From Oxalobacteraceae bacterium (GTDB lineage Bacteria; Pseudomonadota; Gammaproteobacteria; Burkholderiales; Burkholderiaceae_D): a stretch of 64,000 bases of DNA. Below the pieces are notes generated by a model. The model ran no database searches. It saw only the letters and a program-made list of their open reading frames with translations, and was not told the origin of the DNA. Below are positions 9,290 through 18,549 of this stretch, piece by piece. The stretch covers positions 218,084 to 282,083 of the forward strand of contig JABTBR010000002.1 of assembly GCA_013284265.1 (NCBI GenBank). Reading direction: 5' to 3'. Positions within the stretch are counted from its first letter, which is position 1. The number at the start of each line of letters is the position of its first letter. A program made the translations under genes and the position numbers.

Positions 9290-9695
9290 ACAGCTTCGAC
9301 AACACGGTGGATTACCGCATTGCCAAGTTCACCGAGTTCCCCGAAGTGATCGCCGCGCACAAGCCCGACTTTGAAGGCAAGACCGTGGTCACCTTCTGCA
9401 CCGGCGGCATCCGCTGCGAAAAGGCCGCGATCCACATGCAGAACATCGGCTATGACAGCGTCTACCAGCTCGGAGCCTGAAATATTTCGAGGAAGTGGGC
9501 GACGCCCACTACACCGGCGAGTGCTTCGTGTTCGACTACCGTACCGCCCTCAACCCGCAGCTGGAAGCGATGGAAACCACCCAGTGCTTCGCCTGCCGCG
9601 CCGTGGTCACGCCGCGCGAGCAGCTGCCAGCGCAGTATGTGTATGAGGTGTCTTGCCCGCATTGCTACAACAACGATAATTTGGCCGCAGACTAA
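9224..9695 (+). pseudogene. Decayed 3' half of a second trhO gene
   Basis: This stretch matches trhO from the codons for [14 protein letters not shown] to the stop, without any 5' half. It retains the active-site [10 protein letters not shown], but a seven-base deletion near 9470 shifts the frame and creates a stop at 9478-9480. The second part (from about 9495) resumes in another frame as DAHYTGECFVFDYR through the cysteine cluster. Most differences from the intact gene are synonymous (for example GAC/GAT, ATC/ATT, CAA/CAG), so the copy diverged while still coding and was broken later. Confidence 0.92.
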
Positions 9696-9720
9696 CGCCA
9701 CCGCGCCGCGTTCTGCGACA

Positions 9721-10881
9721 ATGTCGGCTATGAATAAATTTGTTTTCGCCAATCAACTGCGTGGCATCGCCGCCATCCTGGTCGTCATGACGCACTATTT
9801 CGGCACCTATTTCGCCGAACAGGATTTACTGGCACTGCGCACCTTTTCACCCAATCTGCACGTCTCCCCGGCAAGCTGGGTGCGTTACTTCGAACTGCCC
9901 TACCAGGGACCGTTTGGGGTCGCGATCTTTTTCCTGATCAGTGGCTTCGTCATTCCCTTCAGCCTGCAAAAAACCACGACCTTGGGCTTTCTGCTGAACC
10001 GGGCTCTCCGCATCTTCCCCACCTATGCCTTCTGCCTGGGCATAGGCACGCTGGCGATCTTCCTGAGCTCGCGCTACTGGGGCCAGCAGTTCCTCTATGA
10101 ACCAGCCGTGCTGGCCGCCAATGCGCTGCTGGTGCACAATGTGCTCGGCTACCCATCGATGGATTCGGTCAACTGGACGCTGGCCATTGAAATCAAGTTC
10201 TATCTGCTGGCGGCGCTGGGCGCGGCGGCATTCTTCCGCAAGAACAGTATCTGGCTGCTGGCTTTCCTCGCGGCCGCCGCGCTGGGCACCTATGGTTTCG
10301 CCACCACGCCGACGCTACCACCCATCCTGACGACGCTGACGATGGAGCTGAGTTTCATCATCTTCATGCTGACCGGCACCATGTTCTACCAGCATGCCGC
10401 CGGCCTGATCTCCACCGCGGCACTGTGGCTGCGTTCGCTGCTGATCGTCGGGGTGTTCAGCTATGCCTGGTCGATCGGCCCCCAGCAGGCGCAATTCCCG
10501 TCCGTGACCCTGTTCTATTATTGCGCCTACGTGGTGTTCGCCGCCTGCTATATCGCGCGCGCCCGCTTCAAGCCGTTGCGCGTGCTCGACTTCTTCGCCG
10601 CCATCAGCTACCCGCTGTATTGCGTGCACAGCCTGTTCGGATATTGCCTGCTCAAGGTGCTGATGCACCGTGGCCTGCCGTTTGGCGCGGCGGTGCTGCT
10701 GACCCTGGGCGGAGCGACGCTGCTGGCCTATCTGGTCCATCGCCATGTCGAAACCACCAGCAACCGTCTGGGAAAATACCTGGCCGCCGCGCTATTCCGG
10801 CGCAAACATGGCAGCGCCTTCCCACTGGCGCAGCCAGTCCCCGCCGGTGCGCCGGAGACGGCAGCCAACGCCGGCCGATAG
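9721..10881 (+). CDS. Acyltransferase 3 family membrane protein
   Basis: A polytopic membrane O-acyltransferase of the OafA/NodX type, which acetylates sugars of surface or secreted glycans. The catalytic histidine is in VVMTHYFGTYF near the N-terminus, following the family's FANQLRGIAAILVV opening. About ten hydrophobic segments follow, with RALRIFPTY and WTLAIEIKFY as further family signatures. Two ATGs, nine bases apart (9721 and 9730), could start it; neither has a strong ribosome-binding site. The target glycan is unknown. It is immediately downstream of the trhO remnant and converges with the type I secretion operon. Confidence 0.88.
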   Translation: MSAMNKFVFANQLRGIAAILVVMTHYFGTYFAEQDLLALRTFSPNLHVSPASWVRYFELPYQGPFGVAIFFLISGFVIPFSLQKTTTLGFLLNRALRIFPTYAFCLGIGTLAIFLSSRYWGQQFLYEPAVLAANALLVHNVLGYPSMDSVNWTLAIEIKFYLLAALGAAAFFRKNSIWLLAFLAAAALGTYGFATTPTLPPILTTLTMELSFIIFMLTGTMFYQHAAGLISTAALWLRSLLIVGVFSYAWSIGPQQAQFPSVTLFYYCAYVVFAACYIARARFKPLRVLDFFAAISYPLYCVHSLFGYCLLKVLMHRGLPFGAAVLLTLGGATLLAYLVHRHVETTSNRLGKYLAAALFRRKHGSAFPLAQPVPAGAPETAANAGR

Positions 10882-10909
10882 GCGCAGCCTTTCCGCAGGC
10901 ACATAAGAC

Positions 10910-10941
10910 AATGCCCCGGGCGCGCAAGCGAACGGGGCATT
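10910..10941. terminator. Hairpin between convergent genes
   Basis: AATGCCCCG (10910-10918) pairs perfectly with CGGGGCATT (10933-10941). It lies between the stops of the acyltransferase (10881) and the TolC-like gene (10967), so it could serve both strands. There is no T-run, so intrinsic termination is not assured. Confidence 0.5.
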
Positions 10942-10966
10942 CAACCATCTCAAGGGATGTCAGGGC

Positions 10967-12316
10967 TCAGCGGAAGTAGCTAGCCACCTCCACCACATCG
11001 TCGGCCGCCAGGCTGCCAGCGGCGGCGCGCAGGCGCAGCTGCGCATGCAGATAGCCGTAACGGGCCTGCGCGCGGTCGCGCTTGCTGACAAACAGTTGCT
11101 GCTGGGCGTTGAGCAGGTCGGCGTTGATGCGCACGCCACCCTTGATACTCTGCTCGGTCGCCTTGATCAGCAACTCGGCCGAGGCCACCGCCTTGTCCAG
11201 CGCATTGATCCGGGCCGCGCTGCTAAGCGCCAGATTGTATTGCTTGCGCAGCTCGATAAGCACCTTGCTGGTTTTCGCATCCATTTCGCTGCGGGCTTTT
11301 TCGTAGGCCGCGGAAGCCTGGCGCGTGGCCGCGTTGACGCTACCGCCGGAATACAGGGGAATGTTCAGCTGCACGCCGATACTGCGCGACACCGAATCCT
11401 GGGTATAGGTGTTGAGCGTTTCGGCGCTGCCCTTGTTATAGCTGGCGACAAAATCGAGGCGCGGCGCATGGCCGGCGCGGTTCTTGTTGATCTCCTGGCG
11501 GCTGGCTTCGATCGAGAATTGCTGGGCCTGCAGCTCTGGATTATTTTTCAGCGCCAGTTCCTGCCATTGCTCGTAGCCCGAGGGTTGCAGTGGACGCACC
11601 TGGAAGGAGGCGCCAAGCTCATCGAGCGATGTCACCGGTTCGCCGACGATGGCTTCGAGCGTCGCCAGGGCGGTGCGCTGATTGTCTTGCGCCTCGATCA
11701 GCTGGGCCTCGGTCAGGTCGAGCCTGGCCTGGGTTTCCAGCACGTCGGTACGGGTGCCCTCGCCCTTGGCAAACAGGCGTTCATTGAGTTTTTTCTGTTC
11801 CAGCTGGGCGTCGCGCTGAGCCTGCGCCAACGCCACCTGCTCGCTGTTGACGGCCGCGTCGAAATACGCGCCCGCCAGACGCAGCACCAGCTCCTGCCCC
11901 TGGTTGGAAAACACCGCTTCGCTGTACTGGCTCTGGGCCTGGCCCTGCTTGTAGCGCGCCAGCGCATCCAGGTTGAACAGGGTTTGGCGCAGCTGCACGC
12001 CACGGCTGCGGCTGATATATTCCGGATGCGTGGTGGGCAAGGGCTTGACGGTCAGGTCGGAGCGGTTCTTGTTGGCCGAGTAGCTGGCCGACAGCTGCGG
12101 CAGCAGGCCGCTGCGGCCCAGGGCGCGGTATTCCTTGCCGCTTTCACTGTCGTAAAAGGCCGCGCGATAGGTCGGGTCGTTATGCAGCGCCGCCTCGTAG
12201 GCCTGTACCAGGCCGGTTGCGCCAGCGCTGGCGCCGTGCAGCAAGGCCGCCCCCCCCAGCAGCTGGGCCAGCAGACCGGCCAGCACGCCCTGTTTCATTG
12301 GACGAAAGCGAGTCAT
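10967..12316 (-). CDS. TolC-family outer membrane channel of the type I secretion system
   Basis: TolC-like proteins form the outer-membrane exit duct of type I secretion. The 449-residue product begins with an Ala/Leu-rich signal peptide ending near ASAGA, then GLVQAYEAALHNDPTYRAA, the usual mature start, and two repeats of long helices alternating with beta segments such as LRQTLFNLDALARYKQG and VGEPVTSLDELG. The ATG at 12316 has GGAGG seven bases upstream; a TTG two codons earlier overlaps the HlyD-like stop. It is the last gene of a three-gene operon with the adaptor and ABC transporter. The adjacent DUF4214/RTX protein is its likely cargo. Confidence 0.92.
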   Translation of the reverse strand: MTRFRPMKQGVLAGLLAQLLGGAALLHGASAGATGLVQAYEAALHNDPTYRAAFYDSESGKEYRALGRSGLLPQLSASYSANKNRSDLTVKPLPTTHPEYISRSRGVQLRQTLFNLDALARYKQGQAQSQYSEAVFSNQGQELVLRLAGAYFDAAVNSEQVALAQAQRDAQLEQKKLNERLFAKGEGTRTDVLETQARLDLTEAQLIEAQDNQRTALATLEAIVGEPVTSLDELGASFQVRPLQPSGYEQWQELALKNNPELQAQQFSIEASRQEINKNRAGHAPRLDFVASYNKGSAETLNTYTQDSVSRSIGVQLNIPLYSGGSVNAATRQASAAYEKARSEMDAKTSKVLIELRKQYNLALSSAARINALDKAVASAELLIKATEQSIKGGVRINADLLNAQQQLFVSKRDRAQARYGYLHAQLRLRAAAGSLAADDVVEVASYFR

Positions 12317-12318
12317 CT

Positions 12319-13677
12319 TCAATCCTCCGACATGGCCGACTTGCTGCGGTCGAACACAGGCTTGAGCAGGTAATTCATCATGGTGCGTTCGCCGGTGATG
12401 ACAAACATCTCCACCGGCATGCCGGACTGGATATTCAGCTTGTGGGCCGCGATCATACGCGCGCCTTCCGGGGTCACGCGGGCGCGGATCTTGTAATACG
12501 GCTGGCCAGTGCGCTCTTCCACGGTGCGGTCGGCCGATACCTGGGTGATCACGCCGGCAATGTGCGGGGTCTTGTTGCTGTTAAAGGCGGAGAAGATCAA
12601 TTCCACTTTCAGGCCGGGATGGACCCGGTCGATCAGGTTGACGGCCAACTGGCCTTCCACCACCAGGGCGTCGTCGGTCGGCACCACGTCCATCAGGCGG
12701 AAGCCGGACGGCACCACGCCGCCGCGGGTAAACACGTTCAGACCAACGACCACGCCGTCAGCCGGGGACTTGACCTCGTTGTTGGCCAGCTCCAGATCCT
12801 GGGCCAGCAGACGGTTGGCCAGCGCTTCGGCTTCTTTCTGTACATCGCTCAGCGTGGTGCGCACTTCCTTCTGGTATTCCTGGGTACGCTGGCTGCGGCG
12901 CAGGCTCAATTCCAGCACCTGGCGCTGGGCGCGGCCGATATTGCCGATGTCTTCAGAAATAGCGCCGCTGAGCTGGGCATACGTGCGCTCCAGGTCGAGC
13001 AGGCGGCTGCGCGGCACATAGCCATCCTTGGCCAGGTCGCGCATGCCGTCGAGCTGTTCCTTCAGGAAGCCCATCTGGGCTTTCTTGCTTTCACGCGACT
13101 CTTCCAGTCCCTTGACCTGGCTTTTCAGGCCGGCGATATTTTCATCGACTGCCGCGAGTTCATCACGCAGCGCCGAGGTGCGCGAGCTGAACAGCTGGCT
13201 CTGCAGACTCAACACCGAGGCCACCCGCGGGTCGGCCTTGTACTTTTCCAGCGCCGGTGGGAAGCCCAGCGACTTCGCGCCGTCGCGCTCGGCTTCGAGG
13301 CGATTTTCAACCGCGCGCGTCGTGAAATACTGACCGCGTGTCATTTCGGCCTGCGAGCGCGCCATCACCGCATTCATGCGCACCAGCACCTGGCCGGCCT
13401 TGACCGTGTCGCCATCCTTGACCAGGATTTCATCGACGGTGCCACCGCTCTGGTGCTGCACCGCCTTGCGGTTCGATTCCTTGGCGACCGTGCCGGACAG
13501 GGGCACACCCTTGTCGAGCGGCGCAAAACTAGCCCACAGCAGGAAGCCGCCTACGCCCAGCAGAATGATCAGCCAGCCCAGTTTGCTATAGGCGCTGGCA
13601 TCGGTGTTGACCGTCGACGGCGACACATCGTGGGAAATCACGTCGGTCGCGAGGGCCTGTTTCGTCATTAACTTCAT
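12319..13677 (-). CDS. HlyD-family periplasmic adaptor of the type I secretion system
   Basis: Membrane-fusion protein that bridges the inner-membrane ABC transporter and the TolC-like channel. The 452-residue product has one N-terminal transmembrane helix (GWLIILLGVGGFLLWASFAPLD, about residues 34-55). A biotinyl/lipoyl-like half follows (QHQSGGTVDEILVKDGDTVKAG), then a long coiled coil over residues about 110-290, the second lipoyl half (VKSPADGVVVGLN) and a beta-barrel domain. It starts two bases after the ABC transporter stop codon. Confidence 0.95.
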   Translation of the reverse strand: MKLMTKQALATDVISHDVSPSTVNTDASAYSKLGWLIILLGVGGFLLWASFAPLDKGVPLSGTVAKESNRKAVQHQSGGTVDEILVKDGDTVKAGQVLVRMNAVMARSQAEMTRGQYFTTRAVENRLEAERDGAKSLGFPPALEKYKADPRVASVLSLQSQLFSSRTSALRDELAAVDENIAGLKSQVKGLEESRESKKAQMGFLKEQLDGMRDLAKDGYVPRSRLLDLERTYAQLSGAISEDIGNIGRAQRQVLELSLRRSQRTQEYQKEVRTTLSDVQKEAEALANRLLAQDLELANNEVKSPADGVVVGLNVFTRGGVVPSGFRLMDVVPTDDALVVEGQLAVNLIDRVHPGLKVELIFSAFNSNKTPHIAGVITQVSADRTVEERTGQPYYKIRARVTPEGARMIAAHKLNIQSGMPVEMFVITGERTMMNYLLKPVFDRSKSAMSED

Positions 13678-13679
13678 GC

Positions 13680-15548
13680 TTATTCCTGTTCGGTGGTGGC
13701 GGCGGCGCCAGTGCTGGCGGCGGCCGGTTGCTGAACTTGCTGCGCGGCGGCTGGAGCCGCGACAGGTGCGGCGGGTGCGGCGGCAGCCTGCGGCGCGGCG
13801 GGAGCGGCTGCGCCCTGCTGCGCGCCAGCCTGGGCGGCGGCGCGTGCCTGCAACTGCTTCTGGTTCGCTTCCTGCAAGCCATTCAAGATGTCGCGGGTGG
13901 CGCCGAACAGCGGCGGCGCACCGTCGCGCAGCAGCAGCAATTTATTGGTATGGCTGATCACATTGGTACGGTGGGTGATCAGCACAATGGTCTTGCCGCG
14001 CTGGCGCAAATCGACGATGGCCTTGACCAGCGCCGCCTCGCCGGCTTCATCAAGATTCGAATTCGGTTCGTCGAGCACGATCAGGGAGGGGTCGCCATAC
14101 ATGGCGCGCGCCAGGCCCAGGCGCTGCTTCTGGCCGCCGGACAGGCCGGCGCCGCCGTCGCCCAGCATGGTGTCATAGCCCTGCGGCAGGTGCAGGATCA
14201 GATCATGCACGCCGGCACGGGTGGCGGCTTGCACCACTTTTTCGGCATCGATGGCGCCGAAACGGGCGATGTTCTCGCTCACGCTGCCGGCAAACAATTC
14301 GATATCCTGAGGCAAATAGCCCATGTGCGGACCGAGTTCGCCCTTGTTCCACTGATAGATATCGGCGCCGTCCAGGCGCACCTTGCCCACCAGCGCAGGC
14401 CAGACACCCACCAGCAGGCGTGCCAGCGTCGACTTGCCGCAGCCGCTAGGTCCGATGATACCGAGCACATCGCCCGCCTGAATCGCGAAATTCAGATTGC
14501 CGAACACCGGCTTGTTGCTGCCCGGCGGTGCGGCGCTGACGCCTTCGACCGCCAGATTGCCCTTCGGCACAGGCAATTCCATGCCTTCCGAACGGGCCGG
14601 ATTATTTTCCAGCAAGCCCGTCAGGCGCTCGTAGGCGCTGCGGGTGCTGGCCCAGGTTTTCCATACGCCGATCACTTGTTGCACCGGCGCCAGCGTGCGG
14701 CCGACCAGGATAGAGGCGGCGATCATCATGCCCGGGGAAATCTTGCCCTCCACGGCCAGCAAGGCACCCAGGCCCAGCACCAGCGACTGCAGGGAAATCT
14801 GGACGAATTTGGTCACCGCGCCGACCAGGCCGGCCTTTTCGCTGGCCTCGGCCTGCAGGTGCAGGAATTTGCCGTGCAGCTTGAACCAGCGGCCCATCAG
14901 ATTGGGCAGCATGCCCATCGATTCGATCACTTCGGCATTGCGCAGATTGTTGGTGGCCATGGTGCTCGAGGCGATCGCCATCGAGTTCGCTTCCGACAAG
15001 GGTGCGTGCGACACGCGCTCATTGATATAGGCCAGCGCCAGCAGCACGATGGTGCCGCCCAGCGCGAACAGGCCCAGTGTCGGCTCGAAATAGAAGATGA
15101 TGATCAGATATAAGGGGAACCAGGGCGCGTCGAAGAAGGCAAACAGCGCATTGCCGGTCAGGAACTGACGGATATTGGTCAGATCCTGCAGGGCCTGGCC
15201 GGCATTGCCGCCGACTTTTTTCAGGTTCTGCTCGAAGGCCGCCGTGTAGACCCGCTTGTTCATGCGCATGTCGAAATGGGCGCCCACGCGCACCAGCACA
15301 AAGCTGCGCACCAGTTCCAGGCCGCTGATGAGCAGATAGGTCACCAGCACCATCACGGTCAGCATCAGCAGGGTGGTCTCGTTGCGGCTGGCCAGCACCC
15401 GGTCGTACACCTGCATCATGTACAGGGACGGGGCCAGCATCAGCACATTGGTGATCGCGCTGAAGGCGCCGACGGTGAAGAAGGTACTCTTGAAACTGAG
15501 GAGCGCCTGCTCGATCTCATTTTTCGGATTGAGGAGTTTATTTTTCAT
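13680..15548 (-). CDS. Type I secretion ABC transporter (permease-ATPase fusion)
   Basis: Inner-membrane exporter that powers secretion of C-terminally signalled proteins. The 622-residue product has a six-helix membrane domain first, then an ATPase domain with Walker A GPSGCGKST (about residue 366), signature LSGGQKQRLGLARA and Walker B LIVLDEPNSNLD. It lacks the N-terminal C39 or C39-like domain, so it is of the PrtD/RsaD kind that handles proteins without a cleaved leader. The last 55 or so residues are an unusual Ala/Gln/Pro-rich tail. First gene of the operon; a perfect CRP-type site and a good -10 lie upstream. Confidence 0.95.
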   Translation of the reverse strand: MKNKLLNPKNEIEQALLSFKSTFFTVGAFSAITNVLMLAPSLYMMQVYDRVLASRNETTLLMLTVMVLVTYLLISGLELVRSFVLVRVGAHFDMRMNKRVYTAAFEQNLKKVGGNAGQALQDLTNIRQFLTGNALFAFFDAPWFPLYLIIIFYFEPTLGLFALGGTIVLLALAYINERVSHAPLSEANSMAIASSTMATNNLRNAEVIESMGMLPNLMGRWFKLHGKFLHLQAEASEKAGLVGAVTKFVQISLQSLVLGLGALLAVEGKISPGMMIAASILVGRTLAPVQQVIGVWKTWASTRSAYERLTGLLENNPARSEGMELPVPKGNLAVEGVSAAPPGSNKPVFGNLNFAIQAGDVLGIIGPSGCGKSTLARLLVGVWPALVGKVRLDGADIYQWNKGELGPHMGYLPQDIELFAGSVSENIARFGAIDAEKVVQAATRAGVHDLILHLPQGYDTMLGDGGAGLSGGQKQRLGLARAMYGDPSLIVLDEPNSNLDEAGEAALVKAIVDLRQRGKTIVLITHRTNVISHTNKLLLLRDGAPPLFGATRDILNGLQEANQKQLQARAAAQAGAQQGAAAPAAPQAAAAPAAPVAAPAAAQQVQQPAAASTGAAATTEQE

Positions 15549-15669
15549 AATGTGGGTACACAAGAGTGGGACTGCGGTGACCAATACCGGTGCGGAACGG
15601 TGCGCTGCCGCGCCGATTCCATGGCCACAAAGGGGGAACTATTCCCCGGGCTCGGCATTCCAGCTAGAC

Positions 15670-15675
15670 ATTATC
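15670..15675 (-). promoter_or_regulatory. -10 element of the type I secretion operon
   Basis: On the minus strand this reads GATAAT (five of six matches to TATAAT). It lies 19 bases downstream of the CRP-type palindrome at 15695-15710, within a base or two of the class II arrangement in which the activator replaces the -35 contact. The leader to the ABC transporter ATG would be about 115 bases. Confidence 0.6.
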
Positions 15676-15694
15676 CCCTAAAATCACACTAAAA

Positions 15695-15710
15695 TGTGAT
15701 ATGCATCACA
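15695..15710. promoter_or_regulatory. CRP-type site, perfect TGTGA-N6-TCACA
   Basis: The sequence TGTGATATGCATCACA is a complete match to the CRP half-sites with the canonical six-base spacer, and is fully symmetric. It is upstream of the type I secretion operon with a well-placed -10. Two further perfect sites lie at 18534 and 20374. Confidence 0.85.
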
Positions 15711-15794
15711 AATATTTACACCAGGATTGTTGATCCCGGGTATGTTAGCGCCATCGCCCCAGCGGCCGCAGCCACGCGGCGGCGGCCGTAAATG

Positions 15795-15828
15795 AAAAAA
15801 ACCGCTCTCTTGCGAGAGCGGTTTTTTT
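15795..15828. terminator. Bidirectional Rho-independent terminator
   Basis: CCGCTCTC and GAGAGCGG form an eight-base stem with a TTGC loop, flanked by seven A's on one side and seven T's on the other. On the minus strand it ends the transcript of the DUF4214/RTX gene (stop at 15910), separating it from the type I secretion operon. The rest of the 15549-15909 spacer contains the promoter and CRP-type site and nothing else I can identify. Confidence 0.9.
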
Positions 15829-15909
15829 GCGAACCTGGGGACCGGAACAGCATCCCCGTCACTGGCATGGTTACCTAGGCAGCCATGCACAGAGCGTTCA
15901 ACTTTGCAA

Positions 15910-18423
15910 TTAAGCGAAGGTGAAGTCGCCAGCGGTGGTGGTCGATTCGGTCAGGGTGGTGAAGCTGGTCACGCCGGTCAGTTTGATCATGAAGTCATCG
16001 GAACCGTCGGCGGTTGCGCCTGCGCCGTAGACGTAGGTGTTACCGCTTTGTACGAAGAAGACCACTTCGTTGGCAGCGATAGCACCATCGGCAACCAGGG
16101 TGGTGATTTTCTCAGCCAGGGTGTCGTCAGCAGCGGCGAAGGTAGCCAGGCCACCAGCCGATACCACTACCGATGCGGTAGCAACTGCGGTGCCGCCAGC
16201 GTCAGCAACATCGTTAGCTGCAGCGAAGCGCAGGATGTCGCCGATGGCGAAGCCCGAGATCACGTCAACACCAACGCCAGCGCCGTCGGTTGCGGTGTCA
16301 GCTGCAACGCTGACGAAGATGTCGTCGCCTGCACCGCCAGCCAGGATGTCAGCACCGGTACCGCCGGTGATAACGTCGTCGCCTGCGCCAGCAGTGATGT
16401 TGTCAGCTTGAGCCGAACCGGTGATGGTGTCATCGCCAGCGCCGGTGGTCAGCGAAACGCCGTTGGTGGTGGTCAGAGCGAAGTCCAGGGTCACGTCGCC
16501 GGTGGCGGTCGAAGCGTTGACTGCCGAGTTGATCAGCGCAGCGGTAGCGGTGCTGGTGATGCTCACGTCCGATGCGCCGGAAATGTTCAGCACGGACCAG
16601 TCATCGTGTGCCAGGGTGGTGATCGAGGTCAGTCCGGTGCCGGTGTTGGCAACCAGATTGATGGTCTCGACATCAGCAGCCACCAGGGTAGCGATGGCGA
16701 CAGCTGCGTCGTCAGCGCTGGCGGTGATGGTCAGAACGTCCAGGTGACCAACAGCTGCAGCGTCTTTCACGCCGAAGTCCAGGGTAGCAGCGCCGGTCAC
16801 GGTGACAGCAGCGGCTTGAGCAGCGGTCAGGTTCACGAAGGTCGATGCGCCCGAGGTGCTGATCGAAACGATGCCAGCGATGTTGTCCATGTCGATGTCG
16901 GTGACAGCGGTAGCGGTCAGCGATTCGAAGTTGGTGTACAGCGCGCCCGAAGTTGCATCCAGTTGACCGTTGGCGGTGAACTCGATGCTGTCGGTGCCTG
17001 CGCCGCCGTTGACAGCTGCGCCAGCTGCCAGGGTTGCGCCAGCAGTAACGACATCGTTACCCGAACCGCCAGTGAATTTCATGGTGGTGCTGGTACCCAG
17101 GGTTGCGGTGATCGCGCCGGTAGCGGCCGAACCGTCAACGGTCACGGTAGCATTGTTCAGGATGCCAACGGTGCGAGCGCCCGAACCGGAGATAACCAGT
17201 TTAGGACCAGCAACAGCGTTCAGGTCGGTCACGATGGCGCCAGCGCCGGTCAGGGTGACCAGATCGCCAGCGGCGGTGATGCCGGCAGCGGTAACAACAC
17301 CGGTGGTCAGCTTGGTAGCTGCATCGATGGTCAGGGTGTTCGACGAAGCAGCCAGGGTCAGCGCGTCAACAACGTTGCTTGCACCGGTCGAGTGAACGGT
17401 GGTGCCGGTGATGCCAGTGCCGGTCAGGATGACGTCAGCGGTACCTTTGGTGCCGTTCGAGAAGTTCACGACAGCAGCGGTTGCAGCAGCAGCGTAGCCG
17501 AAGTTGTAATCGCCAGCATTGGTGACGGTACCGTTGCCGATGACGCCGAATTCGCCACCCGAAGCCAGGTTGGTGACGGTGATCGCAGCGTTCGAACGAT
17601 CCGAGTTGAAAGCGGTCAGGCCGGAGTACAGCGACAGGTCGCCAGCGGTGACAGCATTGCCGACAGCGCGTACGTTGAAGGTTTCTACGCCGTTAACCAG
17701 CGCGCCTGGCAGAGCAACAGCAGCGGTGCTGTTGGTGTAGTTCAGGATGTCTTTGCCTGCGCCAGCGTTGATGCTGTCAGCTGCGCTCAGGGTGGTGTCG
17801 TCGCCGCTGTAGACGTCGATGCCGGCGGTGCCGGTCAGGGTGTCCAGACCGGTGGTCAGAACAGCTGCGGTGCCCGACACGTTGTCGTGAGCAGCAACAG
17901 CCGAAGCGGTCACAGCTGCCAGCGACGCTGCGCTGGTGGCGGTTGCCAGGTTGGCTTCGGTGGTCACGCCAGCCAGCCACACTTTTACAACTGCGTTGGC
18001 TGCATCGCCATCGTAGCCGCGGATGCCGTCAGCGCTGTTTGCCAGCGAGGTGGTGAAGGTGGTTGCAGCAGCAACTTTCGAAGTTACGCTGATCAGATCG
18101 GCGTTTTGCGCGCCATTCAGGATGTCCAGTGCAACGTGACCGATGTCGGTCTGGCCGCTTTGGATCAGGTTAACCCAGTGAACCAGGCCAGCTGCTTCTG
18201 CAGGACGGTTGAACAGGTTCAGGTAGATCGAGTTGACGGTGTCAGCCAGGCTTTTGCCAGCGTACAGGTCGGTGTATTCTTTAGCAACGGAGAAAGCGTT
18301 CGCAACATAAGCCAGGCCCAGTGCGTCAGCTTTGGTTTGCCAAGCTGGCAGGCTGAAGTAGTCAGCTGGACGGTTGAAGTATGCAACGTACAGAGCTTGA
18401 ATTTGAGCAGCGGTAGTAGCCAT
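15910..18423 (-). CDS. DUF4214/RTX-repeat secreted protein, S-layer-like
   Basis: An 837-residue protein with no cleavable signal peptide and, as far as I can see, no cysteine. The N-terminus has two DUF4214-like units (YVAYFNRPADYFSLPAWQ and YLNLFNRPAEAAGLVHWVN). A long Ala/Thr/Val/Gly-rich beta-strand region follows. RTX calcium-binding nonapeptides (GAGDDTITG, GAGDDVITGG, GGAGDDIF) lie at about residues 660-705, and the C-terminus ends DFTFA, the pattern of type I secretion signals. Codons are strongly shifted to GCT, GTT, CGT and ACC, unlike the GCC/CGC-rich neighbours, as in very highly expressed genes. The ATG at 18423 has AGGAG upstream. It is probably exported by the adjacent secretion operon and may form a surface layer; that role is inferred. 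Confidence 0.85.
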   Translation of the reverse strand: MATTAAQIQALYVAYFNRPADYFSLPAWQTKADALGLAYVANAFSVAKEYTDLYAGKSLADTVNSIYLNLFNRPAEAAGLVHWVNLIQSGQTDIGHVALDILNGAQNADLISVTSKVAAATTFTTSLANSADGIRGYDGDAANAVVKVWLAGVTTEANLATATSAASLAAVTASAVAAHDNVSGTAAVLTTGLDTLTGTAGIDVYSGDDTTLSAADSINAGAGKDILNYTNSTAAVALPGALVNGVETFNVRAVGNAVTAGDLSLYSGLTAFNSDRSNAAITVTNLASGGEFGVIGNGTVTNAGDYNFGYAAAATAAVVNFSNGTKGTADVILTGTGITGTTVHSTGASNVVDALTLAASSNTLTIDAATKLTTGVVTAAGITAAGDLVTLTGAGAIVTDLNAVAGPKLVISGSGARTVGILNNATVTVDGSAATGAITATLGTSTTMKFTGGSGNDVVTAGATLAAGAAVNGGAGTDSIEFTANGQLDATSGALYTNFESLTATAVTDIDMDNIAGIVSISTSGASTFVNLTAAQAAAVTVTGAATLDFGVKDAAAVGHLDVLTITASADDAAVAIATLVAADVETINLVANTGTGLTSITTLAHDDWSVLNISGASDVSITSTATAALINSAVNASTATGDVTLDFALTTTNGVSLTTGAGDDTITGSAQADNITAGAGDDVITGGTGADILAGGAGDDIFVSVAADTATDGAGVGVDVISGFAIGDILRFAAANDVADAGGTAVATASVVVSAGGLATFAAADDTLAEKITTLVADGAIAANEVVFFVQSGNTYVYGAGATADGSDDFMIKLTGVTSFTTLTESTTTAGDFTFA

Positions 18424-18533
18424 TGTGTAACTCCTAGGAAATGCATTAATAAGATTCGAATCTGCTTGGCAGTGATACTTGGTTGCTTGCAGTACTACGG
18501 CAGCCATCATGGCAGAAGACCCCCATCGTTTTA

Positions 18534-18549
18534 TGTGACGGGCGTCACA
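18534..18549. promoter_or_regulatory. CRP-type site, perfect TGTGA-N6-TCACA
   Basis: The sequence TGTGACGGGCGTCACA matches both CRP half-sites exactly. Its centre is about 118 bases upstream of the DUF4214/RTX start codon, and no other gene on either strand begins nearby. Confidence 0.82.
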
